Origin: Deltaproteobacteria bacterium
GTDB taxonomy: Bacteria > Desulfobacterota > Desulfarculia > Adiutricales > JAGVGV01
Assembly (NCBI GenBank): GCA_015233515.1
Contig: JADFXS010000145.1
Location: 1 to 7,048 of the forward strand
Direction: 5' to 3'
DNA: 7,048 nucleotides
Shown: piece after piece, positions 6,214 to 7,048 of the stretch
Layout of the letters: each line of letters starts with the position of its first letter
Position numbering within the stretch: position 1 is the first letter of the stretch
Position numbers and translations under genes: made by a program
The notes under the pieces: model-generated
The model's database searches: none
Seen by the model: only the letters and a program-made list of their open reading frames with translations
Told to the model about the DNA's origin: nothing

Positions 6214-6930
6214 CTATACCAAGCCCATTTCCAATATTTGCAGCTGATCGGCCTGACCGTGTTTCATATGTTCGTTGATCAAGACGATCAGGGATTGGAT
6301 CATCTCCGTCCGGACCGGAGAATTGCCGAATGGTATCGGGCCTCGCCCTTGAATGAACCGGAAGATTAAGTCCCGGAACATCACGGTTTGGGCGTCGAAT
6401 TCGTGTTTGCCTTCCACGGTCGTGAAAAAAATGGAGAACTTGATATACATGAGGGGTTCTTTACCGGAGGACTGTCCGGGAAAGTTGATCACAAAGGGCT
6501 GGAGAACCACATCCACGGGACCTGTGGCAACTTTTTTGGTATGGACCGGTGTCGGTTTAGGTTTGCCGGGCAAAAAAAAGAGAATCGCGAGAGCGAGCGG
6601 AATGATAAGCAAAGCGGAGATGATGGCTATTTTTTTCTTCGATATGCGCGCTTTGGGTTCTTCATCCTCGGACGCTTCTTCAGCGGGTAACGGCGTAAGC
6701 TCCTTGACCGGCTCCGGCTTTTTGGGTTCCGGTTTTATCTGAGCCGGGGGCTCCTCTTCCAGGAGCATGTCGTCGATGTCCAGTTCGACCTTTTTAGGTA
6801 ATGGTCGACCTGTCTGGGCGACGGTTCCACCGACTTCCTCGATGTCGGACAGCTTCAGATCCTGAAGTAAAGCCTCGTCGCCCGAGTCTCCAGGTTTGTT
6901 GCCAGGTTTTTGAGGTGGTGTGGAGGCCAT
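6214..6930 (-). CDS. fliL: FliL-family flagellar basal body-associated protein with long cytoplasmic N-terminus
   Basis: FliL is an inner-membrane protein that surrounds the stator (MotAB) near the rod and supports torque. This 238-residue version has a single membrane helix at about 101-120, after a KKK stop-transfer-like run. The periplasmic FliL domain then follows: VDVVLQPFVINFPG, EPLMYIKFSIFFTTVEG, a FRDLIFRFIQGRG segment and a helix with MIQSLIVLINEHM, ending in LQILEMGLV. The first 98 residues are unusually long for FliL, acidic and proline-rich (PEPKKPEPVKELTPLPAEEA) and probably disordered; enterobacterial FliL has only a short tail here. The ATG lies five bases after the stop of the preceding gene, and GGGAG (ten bases upstream) falls inside that gene's end. 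The stop codon overlaps the ribosome binding site of the next gene, so expression is probably coupled. Confidence 0.88.
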   Translation of the reverse strand: MASTPPQKPGNKPGDSGDEALLQDLKLSDIEEVGGTVAQTGRPLPKKVELDIDDMLLEEEPPAQIKPEPKKPEPVKELTPLPAEEASEDEEPKARISKKKIAIISALLIIPLALAILFFLPGKPKPTPVHTKKVATGPVDVVLQPFVINFPGQSSGKEPLMYIKFSIFFTTVEGKHEFDAQTVMFRDLIFRFIQGRGPIPFGNSPVRTEMIQSLIVLINEHMKHGQADQLQILEMGLV

Positions 6931-6935
6931 GGAAA

Positions 6936-6998
6936 CTAGTCTCCCAACTCTGCGAAGTAACGGCGCAGTCGGGCTTTAAGACGCAGGATGGCCTTGGT
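6936..6998 (-). pseudogene. fliA: C-terminal end of flagellar sigma factor FliA (sigma-28), truncated at a chimeric junction
   Basis: The last 19 codons before the TAG at 6936-6938 read KAILRLKARLRRYFAELGD. This resembles the end of region 4.2 in FliA/WhiG/SigD sigma factors, where the -35 recognition helix continues as HTKAxLRLRxxLR. The codon before it gives Thr, as expected, but the next gives Ser where the family has His. Beyond 6994 the sequence is an exact inverted copy of the flgA/flgH junction, and the frame meets a stop (TAG) within seven codons, so no start exists. The fragment is therefore a FliA tail joined to foreign sequence. It probably reflects an intact fliA gene upstream of fliL in the real genome, not a decayed gene. 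With so few residues the family call is a reasoned match, not proof. Confidence 0.65.
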
Positions 6999-7048
6999 GG
7001 AAGTCAGGTTCTAAAAGAACAAGGAGAATGAAATGCCTCGTAAAGTTT
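6994..7048 (-). repeat. 55-bp inverted repeat, copy B (window end, foreign to its context)
   Basis: This is an exact inverted copy of 800-854, running to the last base of the window. It interrupts the FliA-like reading frame. The match ends at 6993/6994, where the next base (C here, A expected) differs. The bases at the boundary (CACCAA in sense) are what a His-Thr-Lys codon run in fliA would also contain, so the junction probably lies in a few bases of shared sequence. Confidence 0.97.

Noticed and set aside
6994..7048. A second, divergent copy of flgH reading out of the window on the plus strand
   Set aside because: Only the leader and first codons are present, and the identity is exactly 55 bp ending at the sequence edge. 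An assembly overlap or chimera explains this better than a second gene.

Overview
The window is a block of flagellar genes, all on the minus strand. It comes from a Gram-negative (two-membrane) motile bacterium: the L-ring lipoprotein FlgH, the P-ring chaperone FlgA and the start of the P-ring protein FlgI are all present. A near-perfect sigma-54 (-24/-12) promoter, long versions of FliL and FlgA, and a FliL / small protein / FliK / FlhB-C-like set suggest a deltaproteobacterium in the broad sense (Desulfobacterota). That assignment is an inference from architecture and gene order; no taxonomic marker is present.

In transcription order (right to left), an upstream operon holds the last codons of a sigma factor that looks like FliA (sigma-28), then fliL, a 106-residue unknown protein, a membrane-anchored coiled-coil protein with a helix-turn-helix-like end (SwrB/DUF2802-like layout), a FliK-type hook-length control protein, and a small stand-alone FlhB C-terminal-domain protein. 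Gaps are 3 to 28 bp, so this is probably one transcript. A 230-bp intergenic region follows, with a weak terminator-like hairpin and a sigma-54 promoter. The second operon is flgF (proximal rod), flgG (distal rod), flgA, flgH and the first 17 codons of flgI, spaced 16 to 24 bp apart with clear ribosome binding sites.

The upstream operon carries regulation, stator support and substrate-switch functions. The downstream operon carries the rod and its outer rings. Rod and ring genes under sigma-54, next to genes downstream of fliA, fit the usual flagellar hierarchy, in which RpoN drives the middle class and FliA the late class.

The strangest feature is not biological in an obvious way. The last 55 bases (6994-7048) are an exact inverted copy of the flgA/flgH junction (800-854), and they cut off fliA in the middle of its last conserved helix. 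An exact 55-bp terminal match is what a de Bruijn-graph assembly overlap (k=55) at a chimeric or rearranged junction would look like. I found no mobile element, CRISPR array, tRNA or rRNA, and no clearly new system. The least understood parts are the 106-residue protein, the SwrB-like protein and the duplicated N-terminal module of the FliK protein.
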